Shown in pieces: positions 11,238 to 23,595 of a DNA stretch of 64,000 nt. Under the pieces are notes generated by a model that saw only the letters and a list, made by a program, of their open reading frames with translations, did no database searches and had not been told where the DNA came from. How positions within the stretch are numbered: position 1 is the stretch's first letter; every line of letters begins with the position of its first letter. Position numbers and translations under genes: made by a program. The DNA comes from Gentiana macrophylla (Eukaryota > Streptophyta > Magnoliopsida > Gentianales > Gentianaceae): assembly GCA_026214975.1 (NCBI GenBank), contig CM047809.1, positions 32,461,977 through 32,525,976 on the forward strand. Direction: 5' to 3'.

Positions 11238-12666
11238 TGATGACGCTTTAAATAGTACCAATAATTATACCTATATTCACCCTGAATTCTGCTCAAGAGA
11301 GGATAGATAGGCTCGTTATTATGTGGAATATGTGTTAAATGCAATATGAGTGTTTCCAGGATCGTAATTCTGCATCTATGCTATTTTCCCGATGTTTTGG
11401 TATTGTTTTGTCTCGTTTTGCATGTTTTATAGTATGTACCGAGACTGGAGCATTGGAGAACGGATCTGAAGCAAAAGAAGTACATTGGGCCAAGTGATTG
11501 ATGCCTAAGAAGAATCCTGCTGAAGAAAAGGAAGAAAAGTAGGCCCGGTAAACCGGAGTCTTATGGAACACGAAATTGATTCTGCCGTATTATCTAGGTC
11601 GGTTAGGGTTTTAGAGAGTCTTAAGTCGGCTATTGTATCTATATAAAGCCGCATATACTGAGTATTACAGATGATCTGGTCAAACTTGAATATCTTTGAA
11701 TACATTACAATTATTATTATTATGCAATAAAGTTTTCTTGAGCTTTGGAGAGTTGTTTTTTTGTTTCCTCCCTTCTTCCATCATCTCTAGCTTGAGTAGA
11801 TCGAGCTAGGTCTCCATTTTTGAAGGTATGAAGCTTTGAACGTTCCTTTTTGTCATCAATATGGTAGATCTGTTCGTATTTATGTGTTTTAGCTAATCTG
11901 CATGTTTAACAACCCCATGATTTACTTATTTTAATCGTACTGAGCAATGTAGATCCAAATTAGGAAAAGCCGCCCCCGGTAACCTGGCGGTCTATACCGG
12001 TTTACCGAGGCATATTTCAGAAAACCTAAACTGGGATTCACTATAGCTACGTTGATCTGTATGAATAATTAAAATGAGTTTTAGGTCTGGCCAATCTAAT
12101 ATTTGTAATTCGTAAATTAACATGAAGGACTGTTAGTGAAGTGTTAATTAGGACATAGTCTTGAATGGACCCTAGGAACATGCTGGTCAATGTCGAGATC
12201 TGTCTAGGCGGGTTAGCAGTATGAGTTACCGCTTAATATCGGCAATTCTAGTTCTTTAAGCGTATGGGCTATTACGGACCAATTAAGGAGGGTAGTTTGC
12301 GTATAGATTGTTTTCTGCCATTGTCAGAGTAGATAGGGTTAGGAATTGCACCCATAGCTGATAATGATAAATAAAACAAAAAGTTCGCGATTAATCTAAG
12401 GAAATTATGTGGGGAAGTAAACATAATGATTAACTAATCCAAGTTTGTAGATCAGTGAGGAGAGGGAGAGGTATACCATGTTTGTTTTCTTTTATGTTAT
12501 TGTTGGTCAATGACCGCCTTTATGTTGCTTCTTGATTAGGTTATAATCGTTTATACTTATAAGTTGCATTGTCTCGGTGGGATCGACCTTGACTCGCATT
12601 TACTATACTGCCATGTACCTAGTATTCTTGCTAGTAATATCGACGTTAGTGACTTACACGCGATCA
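11238..12666 (+). repeat. Element G 3' LTR (Athila/Tat-like)
   Basis: It begins TGATGACGC right after the polypurine tract and ends near GCGATCA at 12666, giving matching TGAT...ATCA termini. TATATAAAG at 11640-11648 is a good TATA box. The end GTGGGATCGACCTTGACTCG near 12577 resembles the region before the PBS of Tat/Athila LTRs. Minus-strand integrase of element F starts immediately after. The other LTR is outside the window, so the right end is inferred to within a few bases. Confidence 0.7.
11640..11648 (+). promoter_or_regulatory. Putative TATA box in element G LTR
   Basis: TATATAAAG sits about 400 bp inside the LTR in an otherwise mixed context, consistent with a U3/R boundary. Confidence 0.5.
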
Positions 12667-13426
12667 GTAGCAGATTGAGGACTGCCAGTGTTTAACATTG
12701 TGCTCCTTGCAGAATTCATCGAACTCATCTCTGAATTGTGGCCTGTGATTGGATACTATCGCTCGAGGTACCCCAAACCGAGTCCAAATTTGATCTAGCA
12801 AAAAATATATTATATCCCTGGTGCATATTTTTACCAGCGACGACCACATACTCGCAACCTGATCGGCCTTTTTTGAGCGGACCGATTAGGTCGATCGCCC
12901 ACATGTCGAAAGGCCAGGCGGCGACGATGATTCTTTGTTCCACTGAAGGCAGCCTAGGTATGTTGGCAAAGCGCTGACACTTGTCGCAGCTCTTGGCGTA
13001 CCTTTCTGCATCTTCGGTTAGCTTCGGCCAATAGTATCCGGCTAATAAAGCCTTTTGGGCTAGAGTGCAGCTGGAGGGGTGGCCTCCGCACACTCCTTCA
13101 TGTAGTTCTGTCAGTATACCCTAGACCTCTTCGGGTCAGACACAGCACTACATCGGTTTTGAAAAAGACCTTCGATCTGTAATTCCGTTTAGGAGCGTGT
13201 GTATTTGCTCTTTTCTTAGAGCTTAATCTTCCTTAGGGTCTTCCGGCAGTATCCAGCTGTCAATATATGCTTTGATTTCGTCTATCCAATATGGAACCGA
13301 GAGTTGGATATCCATAATTTCTGGCCGACATACTACGGGCTCCTCCAGGTACTCGAACATGACTGCGGAATCACTGCACTCATCTTTGGTGATCAGCTTG
13401 GAGAAGTAGCCCGCTTGTTCATTTTG
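12667..13426 (-). pseudogene. Ty3/gypsy (Tat) second RNase H end and integrase (element F)
   Basis: The minus frame begins NEQAGYFSKL, the end of the RNase H motif IPRDQNEQADxxSKL, whose first half lies at 51534-51550. Downstream come the integrase zinc-binding part (HEGVCGGH, then CDKCQRF) and the core start DMWAIDLIGPL with the first catalytic Asp. After a frameshift near 12780-12850 comes FGVPRAIVSNHRPQFRDEF. The second catalytic Asp (normally SDNGPQF) is Asn there. In-frame stops lie between the RNase H end and the zinc finger. The core is cut off at 12667 by element G, so the catalytic Glu is absent. Confidence 0.88.
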
Positions 13427-14746
13427 TGTTGGTCCCTTGAAAAGGCTTTGGTTAAGTTTAGAAGGGGGATTGAATATACTTAACACTTAGAAATTTTTGG
13501 AGTTGACAAACTCAGCAGGGTTCGATAGTCTGCTGACCTTCAGCAATCTGCTGACTATTGAAACTATTGAATTTGTTGCAGCAGAATATATTAAATTAAG
13601 CCTTGTTACTTGTTGTTTTAAATATGATACTAAGTATTGGATACTCAATAGTGTAAGTAGTGTGATTCAGCAGCTAGTTCAGTAGATTGATGTGATAAAC
13701 ATTCAAAATAAAGTAAATTGTAGAAAGTAAAGTAGAAAAGTTTTATAGTGGTTCCAGGTTGTGTAATCCTATCAGTCCACTCTTCTCCTATGATGTTAGA
13801 GGAAATTCACTAGATACTTTGAGATATTTGTTACAAAATCCCTAAAACCAATGACTTTGGCTTCACAAACTGAACACTAGAAACAAGTAGGATTGCTGCT
13901 CCAAGTATTCCACTGGTCCTTGAAGGGTAGGATTGCCTCTTCGCCAGCTCCACCACAAAACACATGATCCTTGACACTTGGTGAGTGCCTCACTGCCTCT
14001 TGAGTTCTTCTTGAAAAAGAAGGGGTTGAATCAAGAAAGTGATTCAGCTTTCATCAAGCTTTTGATCAGGATGATAAGATCAGCAGCTTGAAATCTTCAA
14101 GTGTGTATACTGGATAGAACTTGATTGAAGAAACACTTGAAGAAAATCATTGATCAGTAAGTTAATCAGCAACATAAGATTGCACTTTGATCAATTTCTA
14201 TCTCAAAAACTTAGTTGTTTATTTTGGTGTTGTGTATTGCAATCTGAATCAAGAGTCCTCTATTTATAGGTGTAGATCCTGTGATATGAATTTGAATTTC
14301 AAAAGCAACCGTTACAGGATTGTCTGAATATCCCTGAAATTCCCTCTGTTGTACCTTACTGTCATTGTCAGTGTCCTTCTGACAGTCCAGCCTGTCAACC
14401 AATGATTTAATTCCTTTTGATATGGCAATGAAATCCTTACAACGTCCCTTTCATCTTGTTCATTGATTGACTGATTAATCCAATGCTTGTAATTCATCCT
14501 TATCCATTTAATCTTCCAGAAAAACTTGGATTAATCCGAATTTTGCATTCAGCGGACACCTGTTGTATAGGTCTATGGATGTCCATATATGGCCAGCTGA
14601 CTTTTAGTCTACTGTGTTTCATAAACACCTCAACTGACTGCTTCTCATATAACTTTTTATTATAAAGTTAGAGTACACCATTTTAAACATAACCAAGTTC
14701 CAATCATCATTTTAATTTTAATGGAACTCAGACTTTCTACCCAAGG
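13427..14746 (-). repeat. SIRE-C 3' LTR, first part
   Basis: It begins TGTTGGTCCCTTGAAAAGGC (plus strand) and is interrupted at 14747 by D1. The LTR resumes at 28241 after the CAAGG target duplication (14742-14746 and 28236-28240). The CTATTTATAGG near 14260 is a minus-strand TATA box. Confidence 0.9.
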
Positions 14747-16525
14747 TGTTGGTCCCTTGGAAAGGCTTACACAAGTTTAGAGGGGGGGTGAATAAACTTG
14801 TCCTCAAAAACCTATCTGAAAACTGAATCTTGAGCCGATTGAGTTCAGCTCAAACTTGTGTGGAGTTAAGTTAACCTACCTGAGTATAAGTCGTCTTTGA
14901 CTTATCGAATCGAGATAAACGGCAAATGATTAAGTTAAGCCTTTAAATGAAACTTGAGTTTATCAGATTTTCTAAATATAATGCAATGTAGTGCTGACTC
15001 AGTTTATTGTGTTTGCGGAGTGTGATTAGATGTTATGTATACTTAGATGCAGTAAGTAAATGCGTAAAGTATGTAAGTAAATGAAACAAGAATTATAAAG
15101 GTTCCAGGTGGTGTAATCATGTCAGTCCTCTCTTCCCCTATGATGTAGGAGGCCAAATACACTATGTTCTTGAGGTTTACAGTTACAAGACACAATCTAA
15201 ATTTTAAACACTTGATTGTCCTTACTAATCCCTAGCTTCACAATCTTCCAGCTTCAGTCTTCAACAGGTAGAATTGATGTTTGAACTAAGCTTGCTACAC
15301 TGGTCCTTAGAGGGTAGAATTGCCTCTTCACCAGCTCTACACAAACACAGTCTTCCTGACTGCACTCAACTGTCCTTCACACCTTCTTGGTGTTTCACAG
15401 TCTAAACCTTTGACAGAATTAAAGTTGAGTCTTGAATCAATAACTATGATTCTATTGTGTTTGACCTTCTTCTTCTTGATATGTAAATAATGCACGGCTC
15501 TGTATTCTTCAAAAGATTAATTGATCTTTCTTTGAATGCTTATGAAGATTTCTTGATCTTGCAATTAAGTGCTTAGCAGGAATTCTTTAGGTTTATTTTC
15601 CCCTTTGGTATAAGCCTTTCTCGACTAGATTAATTCTTAGAATTCCACACTTGTTCTTGTAGTAGAAGTAGTCTATTTATAGGGGTTTCTCCAACGGTTA
15701 GCTGAATTTTAACGTTTTAATTTGAATTCTTGTATCCGTTGGTGGTCCTGCTTATTCTGATGAATGTCAGTGTCCTTTCTGACAAATGTCTGCTTTATAA
15801 CGGTCAGATTTTCCTTCAGCTTTCCTTGACCTCAGCATGAAAACTTACCTTAGTCGGTTTTCAGCTCAAGATCATTAACTGAGTTTTTACTCTTCTTTAA
15901 AAACTCAGTACTCCATTTCACATCTGATTATTATTGACTTAATCAGAGTACACCATAACTCATAACTCAGCTAACATATCATTGTCCTTTTGATACTTAG
16001 TCCTCCTGTCAAGATCCATAAAGTCAGTTCAGGCCGTCACAGACATTCCTGAATTCTAACTTTACAGTCTTGGCCTAGATCTTCAAAACTAAGTTTGAAC
16101 CCTCAGTTCTTCAATCTTCAATAACTCAGTCGGAACCCTCAGTTCTTCAGTTCTAGATAAGTCAACCGAGTCTGTGTCCCTCAGCGAACTTACCTTATTC
16201 AGTTCTTTTTCTATAACTGAGTCTGATCCCTCAGCCTTCAGTTGGTGTGCTCTTAGTCAGTTTTTATCAGTTGATTAATCTTCAGTTATGAATTCAGTTT
16301 AATAGGCCAGTTTCTCGTTTTCTCAGTTCTAATCATAGATCTATTACAGTTCTTGTCTGATTTAACTTATACAAATATCATACTCTACTAAATCCTACAT
16401 TGATTTCTAGACATCTTTTTGCTTTGCACTATCACAACTAGTTATGACACTCCATCAATGGGGTTAAATATAATAATTAAAATAACTGTTGAATCATCAT
16501 CAAAACATAAATTTTATTTCCAATA
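14747..16525 (-). repeat. SIRE-D1 3' LTR
   Basis: It begins TGTTGGTCCCTTGG and ends TTTCCAATA (plus strand; terminal CA mutated). It is followed by ATTTCCCCTTTTTT, the complement of the PPT AAAAAAGGGGAAAT. A minus-strand TATA box lies in CTATTTATAGGGG near 15673. Confidence 0.9.
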
Positions 16526-16691
16526 ATTTCCCCTTTTTTGATGATGTCAATACCCTCCTTAAAAGAAATGCAAAAAGATATGGACAAAACAAAGTAAAGA
16601 AAACGAAGAACTGAGAAACTGAGATTTTATTGATAACTGAGTTACATGGTATTAAAGTACAAATACATGAAAAGAAATTAATTTCCAGTTT
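16526..16691 (-). mobile_element. SIRE-D1 PPT and 3' untranslated stretch
   Basis: It contains the polypurine tract complement at 16526-16540 and a short non-coding 3' end that matches the D2 sequence at 18193-18355. It is broken by the D2 LTR at about 16692. Confidence 0.75.
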
Positions 16692-18192
16692 TATGGGTCC
16701 CTTGAAAAGGCTAACACAAGTTTAGGGGGGGTGAATAAACTTGTCACCAAAACGTATCCCAAAAACTGATCTTAAACCAGATTTAGTTCAAGTAAAATTT
16801 GTGCGGAGTTAGCGAACTTAGCTGAGTATAAGTCAAAACTGACTTATCCTTAACTGAGTTAACCGGCAGTGGATAAAATTAAGCCTTTGTAAAAATATGA
16901 GTTATTAGTTAATATGTTGACTCGGTTTTTGGTGTTTGTTGAGTATGTGAACTAGATGAATATAACTACAATGCAGTAAGTAAAAGCGTAATGTAAATAA
17001 ACAATAATTATAGAGGTTCCAGGTGGTGTAATCATGCCAGTCCTCTCTTCTCCTGTGATGCGGAGGTCAAATCCACTATAAAATCAAAGTTGAGACTTGA
17101 ATCAATAACTATGATTCAACTTGTGATTTGAGTTTTCTTCTTCTAGATATATAAATTATGTGCTCAACTCTGTTTTCTTCAAATGATTGATCTTGATCTT
17201 TCTTTGAATGCTTATGAACACTTGAAGAAATTTCGTGATCTTGCAATTAAGTGCTTAGCACGAATTCTTTTAATTTGATTTTCTTTCCTCCTTGGTATGA
17301 ACTTTCTTGATTCGATTAAATCTTAGAATTCCGTCATTCTTCTTGGTGTAGAAGTAGTCTATTTATAGGGGTTTCTCTAACGGTTAGATTATTTGAATTT
17401 GAATCCTTATAGCCGTTAGTGGTCTTGCTTTCCTTTTTGTGTCAGTGTCCTTCCTGACATATCTGTGTGTCCAATAAGATTGCTTATCTTATAACGGTCA
17501 GATTTATCTTCAGTTTCTCCTTTCTTCAGTTAAAAACTGATTCAAACATGACGTAGTCAGTTTCCAGATTTTAAGAGCATTCACTGAGTTTTTACTCTTC
17601 TTCAATATCTCAGTACTCTATCTTTCATCTGATTATAATTGACTAAATCAGAGTACACCATTATCAAACAATCATCTAAGATATCATTGTCCTTATGATT
17701 CTTAGGCCTTTATACAAGATACATAAAGTCAGTTCAGGTTATCACAATCTTGCCTGAAGTCTAACTTTACAGTCTCGGCTTAGTCTTTATAAACTGAGTT
17801 TGAACCCTCTGTTCTTCAGTCTTCAATAACTGAGTCTGATCCCTCAGTTCTTCTATCTTCTAGATAAGTCAACTGAGTCTGTGTCCCTCAGTGAACTTAC
17901 CTTCTTCAGTTTCTGTTGGTGTGCTCTTATGTCAGTTTTCCAGTATCTCTTGAGGATCTCAGTTTCTTTAAGTTAAATACTCAATTTCTCAGTTCTCATC
18001 CTAGAACTATTACAGTGCTCGTTTGATTAACTTATACAAATATCATTCTCTATTAAATCCTATGCATTGATTTCTAGACATCTTTTTGCTTTGCACTATG
18101 ATAGTTAGTTATGACACTTCATCAATAGGATCTAAAAACAATAACTGAATAAATGATGAATCATCATCAAAACATAAATTTTATTTCCAACA
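16692..18192 (-). repeat. SIRE-D2 3' LTR (internally deleted)
   Basis: It starts near TATGGGTCCCTTGAAAAGGC and ends TTTCCAACA. Compared with the D2 5' LTR, about 250 bp is missing at about 17077: the segment present at roughly 23982-24232 in the other copy is absent. The minus-strand TATA box is in CTATTTATAGGGG near 17359. Confidence 0.85.
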
Positions 18193-18207
18193 ATTTCCCC
18201 CTTTTTT
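18193..18207 (-). other. SIRE-D2 polypurine tract
   Basis: ATTTCCCCCTTTTTT on the plus strand is AAAAAAGGGGGAAAT on the element strand, directly before the LTR start TGTTGGAAATAAAATTTATG. Confidence 0.8.
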
Positions 18208-18371
18208 GATGATATCAATACCCTACGTAAAAGCAATGCAAAAAGATAAAGACAAAATAAACACAAACAAGACGAACTGAGAAACTGATATTTTATTAAG
18301 AAGACTGAGTTACAATACATGGTATTAAAATATAGTACATGAAAAGAAACTAAGTGGCAGCTTATTTTCCT

Positions 18372-21300
18372 TCACTTGCCAGTTTCACTGAGTTTATTAT
18401 CATAAACTTCAACATACTTCTTCATGGCTTCATTTGTTGCCGTGCTTTCAATTCCATGAATATTTTCATAAATGTTCCATGAGTTGGACATATTGTGATT
18501 ACTGAAAAATTTGCTGTTGAAAAGTACAGCAAACACAAACACGATTTGTTTCAGTTTTTCGCTCGTGCCAGTTCTCAGTAGTTCTAACACAAACTTAGGT
18601 TCCTCTTTCTCAACTTTTTCTGAGACCTTCTCTAGGGTGCCATTCCACTCCCATTTGCCTAGTTTGTGCTAGAAATGCATGATAACTTTTTGCATGTTCA
18701 AAAAAGTTGATAAGGCTTGTTCTCTTGATTCTCCTTCTTTCAAGGGTAAGTCTTTGAAAATGTTGTAAAGACGAGAATCTAGGCCAAGTATTTTCTCAGT
18801 TGGTTCAGCAAATTTTGCAATTAGCTCCATTTCCTCATCTGTAAAGTCTCCTCTATCTTTCTTCATTTCAACCAGTTTAGCATCAATGTTCTCCAGAACT
18901 TTTGGCATATCTAACGTATTGACTTTTAACATATCCAAACTTTTCCCCTTATTGACATAATTCTTATCGATCAAGCGCTTGATGTGGGAGTTGAGATGTT
19001 GCAGGTTTGATGCCAATATGGTTTGAGCTACAACTAAGTCCTTCATTCCATTTTCCATTAAAGCCATTCTGTCAACCAAGTTATTGAGAATGCCTTCCCA
19101 TCTCTCTGTAGTTTCAGCTTTTCTTGAATCATTCTCAATGGTTGTTTTGTGAATTTCAATCAAAGTGTTCTGACAGTCACTTCTGAAATTATCCAATCTT
19201 TTCTCCATGTCAGTCGTCTCAGTCTTGCTTTCTTCCAAGGACTTTACTTTTCCAAATAAACTAATATCATCTTTCTGAATGTGGATCAGTTCATTGTGTA
19301 GAATTTGATAATATCAACGTGCGTAGGAATGTCTTTTACAGTGTCAGCTTTTTGCACTTCAGTCTTATCTGCTCCAATTTCAACAACTTGCACTTCAGTT
19401 TTATCTACTCCAGTTTTACTAACTTTTGTTTCTTTAACGGGAGTAGAAACAATCTTCTTGAGTTTTTCTTTGAATTCCACAGACTTTCTCCTCTCCTCAG
19501 ATTGTCTCCTTACTTCTTCTAGACTTGACTGGTCAATTTCTCTAACTGGTGATATTTTCACATTGAAATCATCATCAGAATCTTCACCAGCTTTCTCAAC
19601 TTCAGCCAATGCTATCTCACGCACAGTTTTGTCAGTTGGGGACTGATAACCTTCCTTGTCTTCACTTCTAGATTCAGACTGAGTTTCAGAGTCTGAATCT
19701 CCACTACTTTCTTCAGAAGTGTCTTCAATGTCATCAGTGTTCTTATCATCTCCAGATTTCTTTTCTTGAATTGATGCGAGAATTCCTTTTTGAAAAATAG
19801 GGTCTCCCTATGAATCATCACCATTATCGTCGTCATTTTCATCTTTCTTAGAGCTTCCTCCTGCTGCAGTTTTCTTCCAATAACTGTCTCTGATCAACGC
19901 ATATCCATTGCTCAAAAATTCATCAGTGTTGATCAGTTCGGATAAATGAGTGATGTTGTAAAGATCAAACACCCATTTCTCTGTGATTTCCATTTCTGCT
20001 AACTGGCTTTTTTGATTTGATATGGAGCTGAGTTTCCAATTTTGATAAGCGTGCAGTCTCTTGCAATCAGCTACTATCAATTAACCGACGTTAACAGATA
20101 ATTTAGGTGGGGTTGTGATTACTTCACTTTCTCTTGGAATTTCCAAATTAGATTCCACAGGAGATTCAACTCTTTCAGTTTCTTCAGTTATCTCCAGATC
20201 AGTTTTGTTGGTATCCCCTTCAGCAACAACTAGGATTAAGCTGCTTTCAGTTTCAATAACAGGAACTGAGATGGTAGGCTCAGTTTCCAAAATCTTTTCA
20301 TCAATAACAAGTTCTTCTACAAGCTCAGTGACTTGTTCTTTTGCTAACTCAAGTTCCAGTTCTACAACTGGTTATTCTTCAGGTGTTGGCTCATCAGCCT
20401 GATCTTTTGCCGGTTCCACATCTTTTTCAGCAACTGATTCTTCTACTTTCTTATCTTCCGGAACAATTTCAGTTTCACTGACAAGCTCATCCAGAGTGAT
20501 GACTTGTACAGGTCTTGATTCAATTTCAGTAAGATCTTTTTCTTCAGGTTGAGAAGTTTCAACGTTCTTGAATGACTCCTCATACTCAATTCTAGATGCT
20601 GATTTTTGTGTTGTGGATCTAGACTTGGAGAGTAGCTTGAGCATGGTCATTGTCTCTAAGTCAATCAGCCTTTCCTCACTGTCAGTTTCTTCATCATCAA
20701 ACTCATCTCTCAAGGTATGTTCCTCCTGAATGTCATCTTCCTTCTGTGTTTCCGTTTCTGGCAGTGAAGGAACAACTTCTTCTCTAATTGAGATTTCTTT
20801 TTCAGTAAGGACTTTCTCAGTTTAGGTTGGTTCGGTGGGGGTTTCTTCAGTTCTCAGTTTCTTTGTTGAGCTTTCAGCAACTGAAGTAGCGGATTTTGTT
20901 GGAGAAGGCTCCAAAACCTTCTTTGCAGTTTTAGCAATCTTTGTTTGAATTGAAGCTTCCAGCTACCTCTTCCTTTTTATCATTTCATCAATTTGTTCAA
21001 GAGCCTTAGTGCCGGTTCGAGGCTTCTTCGATCTTCTGCTCTTTTTCTTAGGTTTGATTTCAGAACCATCCGCTTTCCTCTTTCTAGGTTTTTCTTCTTT
21101 GATTGCAAATTTCCCGTCTACAATTGCAGTTTCCTTATTCTTTGCGATTTTAAAGTGGTCAAGAATCCTTTGAACTAAAATAGCAAGAGTCTTCTTGTGA
21201 TAAAATCCGCCTTTCTTCACATCTGTCTTCTTCTTGGGTACATCAAAAGATTGTGCCAATAGTTGATCCAGAATGAGCCTTTGCCAATTGAAATCTTCTT

Positions 21301-21826
21301 TGAACCAAATAACGTACAACAGATCCAGTTTGGTGCCGGACAAATTGCTAAAGTTTCATGCGTTTCCAATCACGCAATTTTCCAACATCTTGGTAAGAAA
21401 GTTGAATTCAGGTTTGAGTAGACTTATGCTTCCAGTCTGCAATACTGGGGAATCTGAATTTACTGCGATAACTTTCCACAACTTTTCTTTCTGCTCTTTG
21501 CTTAATTTGACAGCAGCTGAACCTCTAGATTTTTTGAAGCCAAAGATATCTGCAATTAGATCCTCAATGACTTGAATTTCCCTTTCATTAACAGTGGTTG
21601 TGAGGGTGTGAACATCTTCTCTCTCAATGGATGTCTTTCCAAATTCATAGAAATCTCCAATGTTATCCAAACAAACACTTTGCAGATTAATGCTGAACAC
21701 ATGCTCCAAACCCTTGATTTCTTAAATTTTTGTTGCGATTTCCTTGGCGAGGGTCTGATCAGTGTATTTAGCAATGAATTGATCAAGTGAGATGATCATT
21801 CCTAGTTCAATTCGGGTGAAGGCCAT
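18372..21826 (-). pseudogene. SIRE ORF3 (accessory protein downstream of gag/pol), D2 copy
   Basis: The gene starts at ATG 21824-21826 (MAFTRIELGMIISLDQF) and can be followed for about 1,150 codons through roughly half a dozen stops (near 21723, 21356, 20963, 20830 and 20372) and one frameshift near 19240-19290. In order: a conserved N-terminal region of about 220 residues containing LTTTVNEREIQ; a basic segment, RKRKADGSEIKPKKKSRR; a long acidic Glu/Asp/Ser/Thr-rich middle; a conserved aromatic block near 19870-20050; and a coiled-coil-like C-terminal region (18669-19238). I see no signal peptide or membrane helix. The homologues are at 28760-32401 and 55730-58944. The function is unknown; in SIRE elements a third ORF at this place has been called env-like. 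Confidence 0.78.
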
Positions 21827-22236
21827 TATTTCTGAAAATTTAGTTGGATTGAGATAATTGAGAGAAAGAACTTCAAAGGATGATTAGAATAAAAACTGAG
21901 TGTAAAGAATTAATGGGAAAAAATCGATGGTATTTATAAGTGGTAGATAAAGTGGTTGATAGATCTGAGTGGGATTCAAAACGTCTTATCAAAGAATCGT
22001 TGAGATTGCGAAAAGGGTGATGAGTGGAAAAGATGGACGGTTGAGATTAAGGTAGGTCACATCTGTTCTGTCATCTGTAGCTTGTATCAGTAAATACGGT
22101 AGATGCAGTGTATCTACAGCTGTCCATATCCAGTTTTTTTCCTTATCTAGAAGTTATAGTAAATTCAAAAACTCAGTTGTGAGTACAATTGAGTTTAAGA
22201 ATTGCAACTTCTCATTTTTCAGCTGTTGATATTTTC
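21827..22236 (-). mobile_element. SIRE-D2 leader between gag remnant and ORF3
   Basis: This 410 bp non-coding stretch lies where an autonomous element would have pol. It is closely matched by D1 at 24593-24945. It starts at a splice-acceptor-like site. Confidence 0.6.
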
Positions 22237-23447
22237 CTGCAAAACAGAATGAAAGATCTTTGGTACCCATACCTGTTTGGGTCCTTTTTGATTAATTTTT
22301 GTATTCTTGTAAGTCTTATTAATTTTATGTTTATACCTCTCTCGATTTTTCAGCTGAGTATAGTCAGTTTTTACAGAATTTTGCTGTTTTGATCCAACAG
22401 TCTTTTGTTCATTCATTTTGTGAAACTGATATGATTTTTTAGAGATTACAAGTGCATTCCAGTCTTCATCAGTAGGAAATAGTCCTCCTTTTCCCCTGAA
22501 TCTGTTATTCCATGAATGATTTTCATTCTTTTGTGACTACGACTTGAATGTTCTTTTGACTGATTTCTGATCAGTTTTGCCTTTTTCAGTCCTCTGGTAT
22601 TTTCTATAAAATCTTTCAGTTTGCTTTTGCCACTGACTGATTTTACAGTTTTGTCAGTTTTAGTTCGAGGTTGTGCTGAGTAATTATTAGTTCTAATAAT
22701 ATTGTCAGTTTTCTGAGTTTTTGACTTTTGTGCAGCTACAAACTTTGGTGCAATTGTACTAAGTCTGATCTTAGAATTTTGCTGACTATCAAACCCTGAA
22801 CCAGTTCTGTCTCCAAATGGTTTTCGGTTTGAACTAAATGTTAGGAATTGGATCAACTGATGATTATGTGATATTTATTACCTCAGTTAGGTCATCAGTT
22901 AAGCATGTTTCCTTAGTTCCATTATTAGCCTTGATAAGATTGATCTAAGCAGTTAATCTTAGAACTTCAGTTTTCAATAGATCTTTTTCCTTTTTGACAT
23001 TCTCATAATTCTTTTGAATTACCTCTAATTCCTTTATGATTATGTCCAAGGTCTCATTGAAATCTTCATTTCTATGATTGTTCATGGCAGTGTGAGTGTT
23101 AAAAATGGAAGTACTTGCCTCAGGATATTTGACTGATGAGTTTTCAGTTTCATCTACTTCATATTCCAATATCTGCTTGCCTTTGCTTGATTTGGTAGAG
23201 TTGTTCATTAGACTAGTTCCAAATAGTACAATTTCTTCATTATTCTCACCATAGTCATTTCCTCCAAAGCTTATGGGTAGAGTCTCATCATTTTCTTCAG
23301 ACTTGGCGATTTATGGATCTTCAATAAATGTTTCAACCAGTTTTTTCTGAGTATTAGCCACCAGAGCCTGCAATTTATTTTTGTATATTCATCAAATCTT
23401 AAAAATGAAGAGTTTATCAAGTTTTTAAAGTGATGTTGTGTATCCAT
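22219..23447 (-). pseudogene. gag remnant of SIRE-D2 (core and zinc knuckle deleted)
   Basis: ATG at 23445-23447 opens a frame with FLRFDEY, matching the gag start of SIRE-C (CSLDHFDEY). The alignment then jumps to the C-terminal gag tail: coiled coil (22945-23208, LEVIQKNYENVKKEKDLLK), APKFVAAQ (about 22730) and LFPTDEDWN (about 22455-22480). The last legible piece is GPKQVWVPK near 22260, which in intact elements lies before the protease. The UBN2-type core and CCHC fingers are missing, and several frame breaks are present. Confidence 0.78.
22237..22249 (-). promoter_or_regulatory. Putative splice acceptor upstream of ORF3 (D2)
   Basis: On the element strand the sequence is TTCTGTTTTGCAG, a good pyrimidine tract plus AG. 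The identical 13 bases occur in D1 at 24946-24958. Use as a splice site is inferred only. Confidence 0.35.
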
Positions 23448-23577
23448 GATGTAGTTTTGAAAAACTTAAGCAACTAATTTGTTTTAGAGAGTCAGCTAAG
23501 GTTGGTCAAAGAAACAACTGATACCCAGTTATTTCAAACTGAATAACGCTCAATCGGAGATCTCTTCAATATAGAAG

Positions 23578-23595
23578 ATTTGCTCCGATACCAAT
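23578..23595 (-). other. SIRE-D2 primer-binding site
   Basis: On the element strand ATTGGTATCGGAGCAAAT directly follows the LTR end ACCAACA. TGGTATCGGAGC is a near match to the initiator-methionine tRNA complement. Confidence 0.75.

Noticed and set aside
12738..12977. 79-residue plus frame
   Set aside because: It is antisense to the element F integrase core.
19305..19646. 113-residue plus-strand open frame, Ser/Thr-rich
   Set aside because: It is antisense to the acidic middle of ORF3 in D2, with no domain and no start context.
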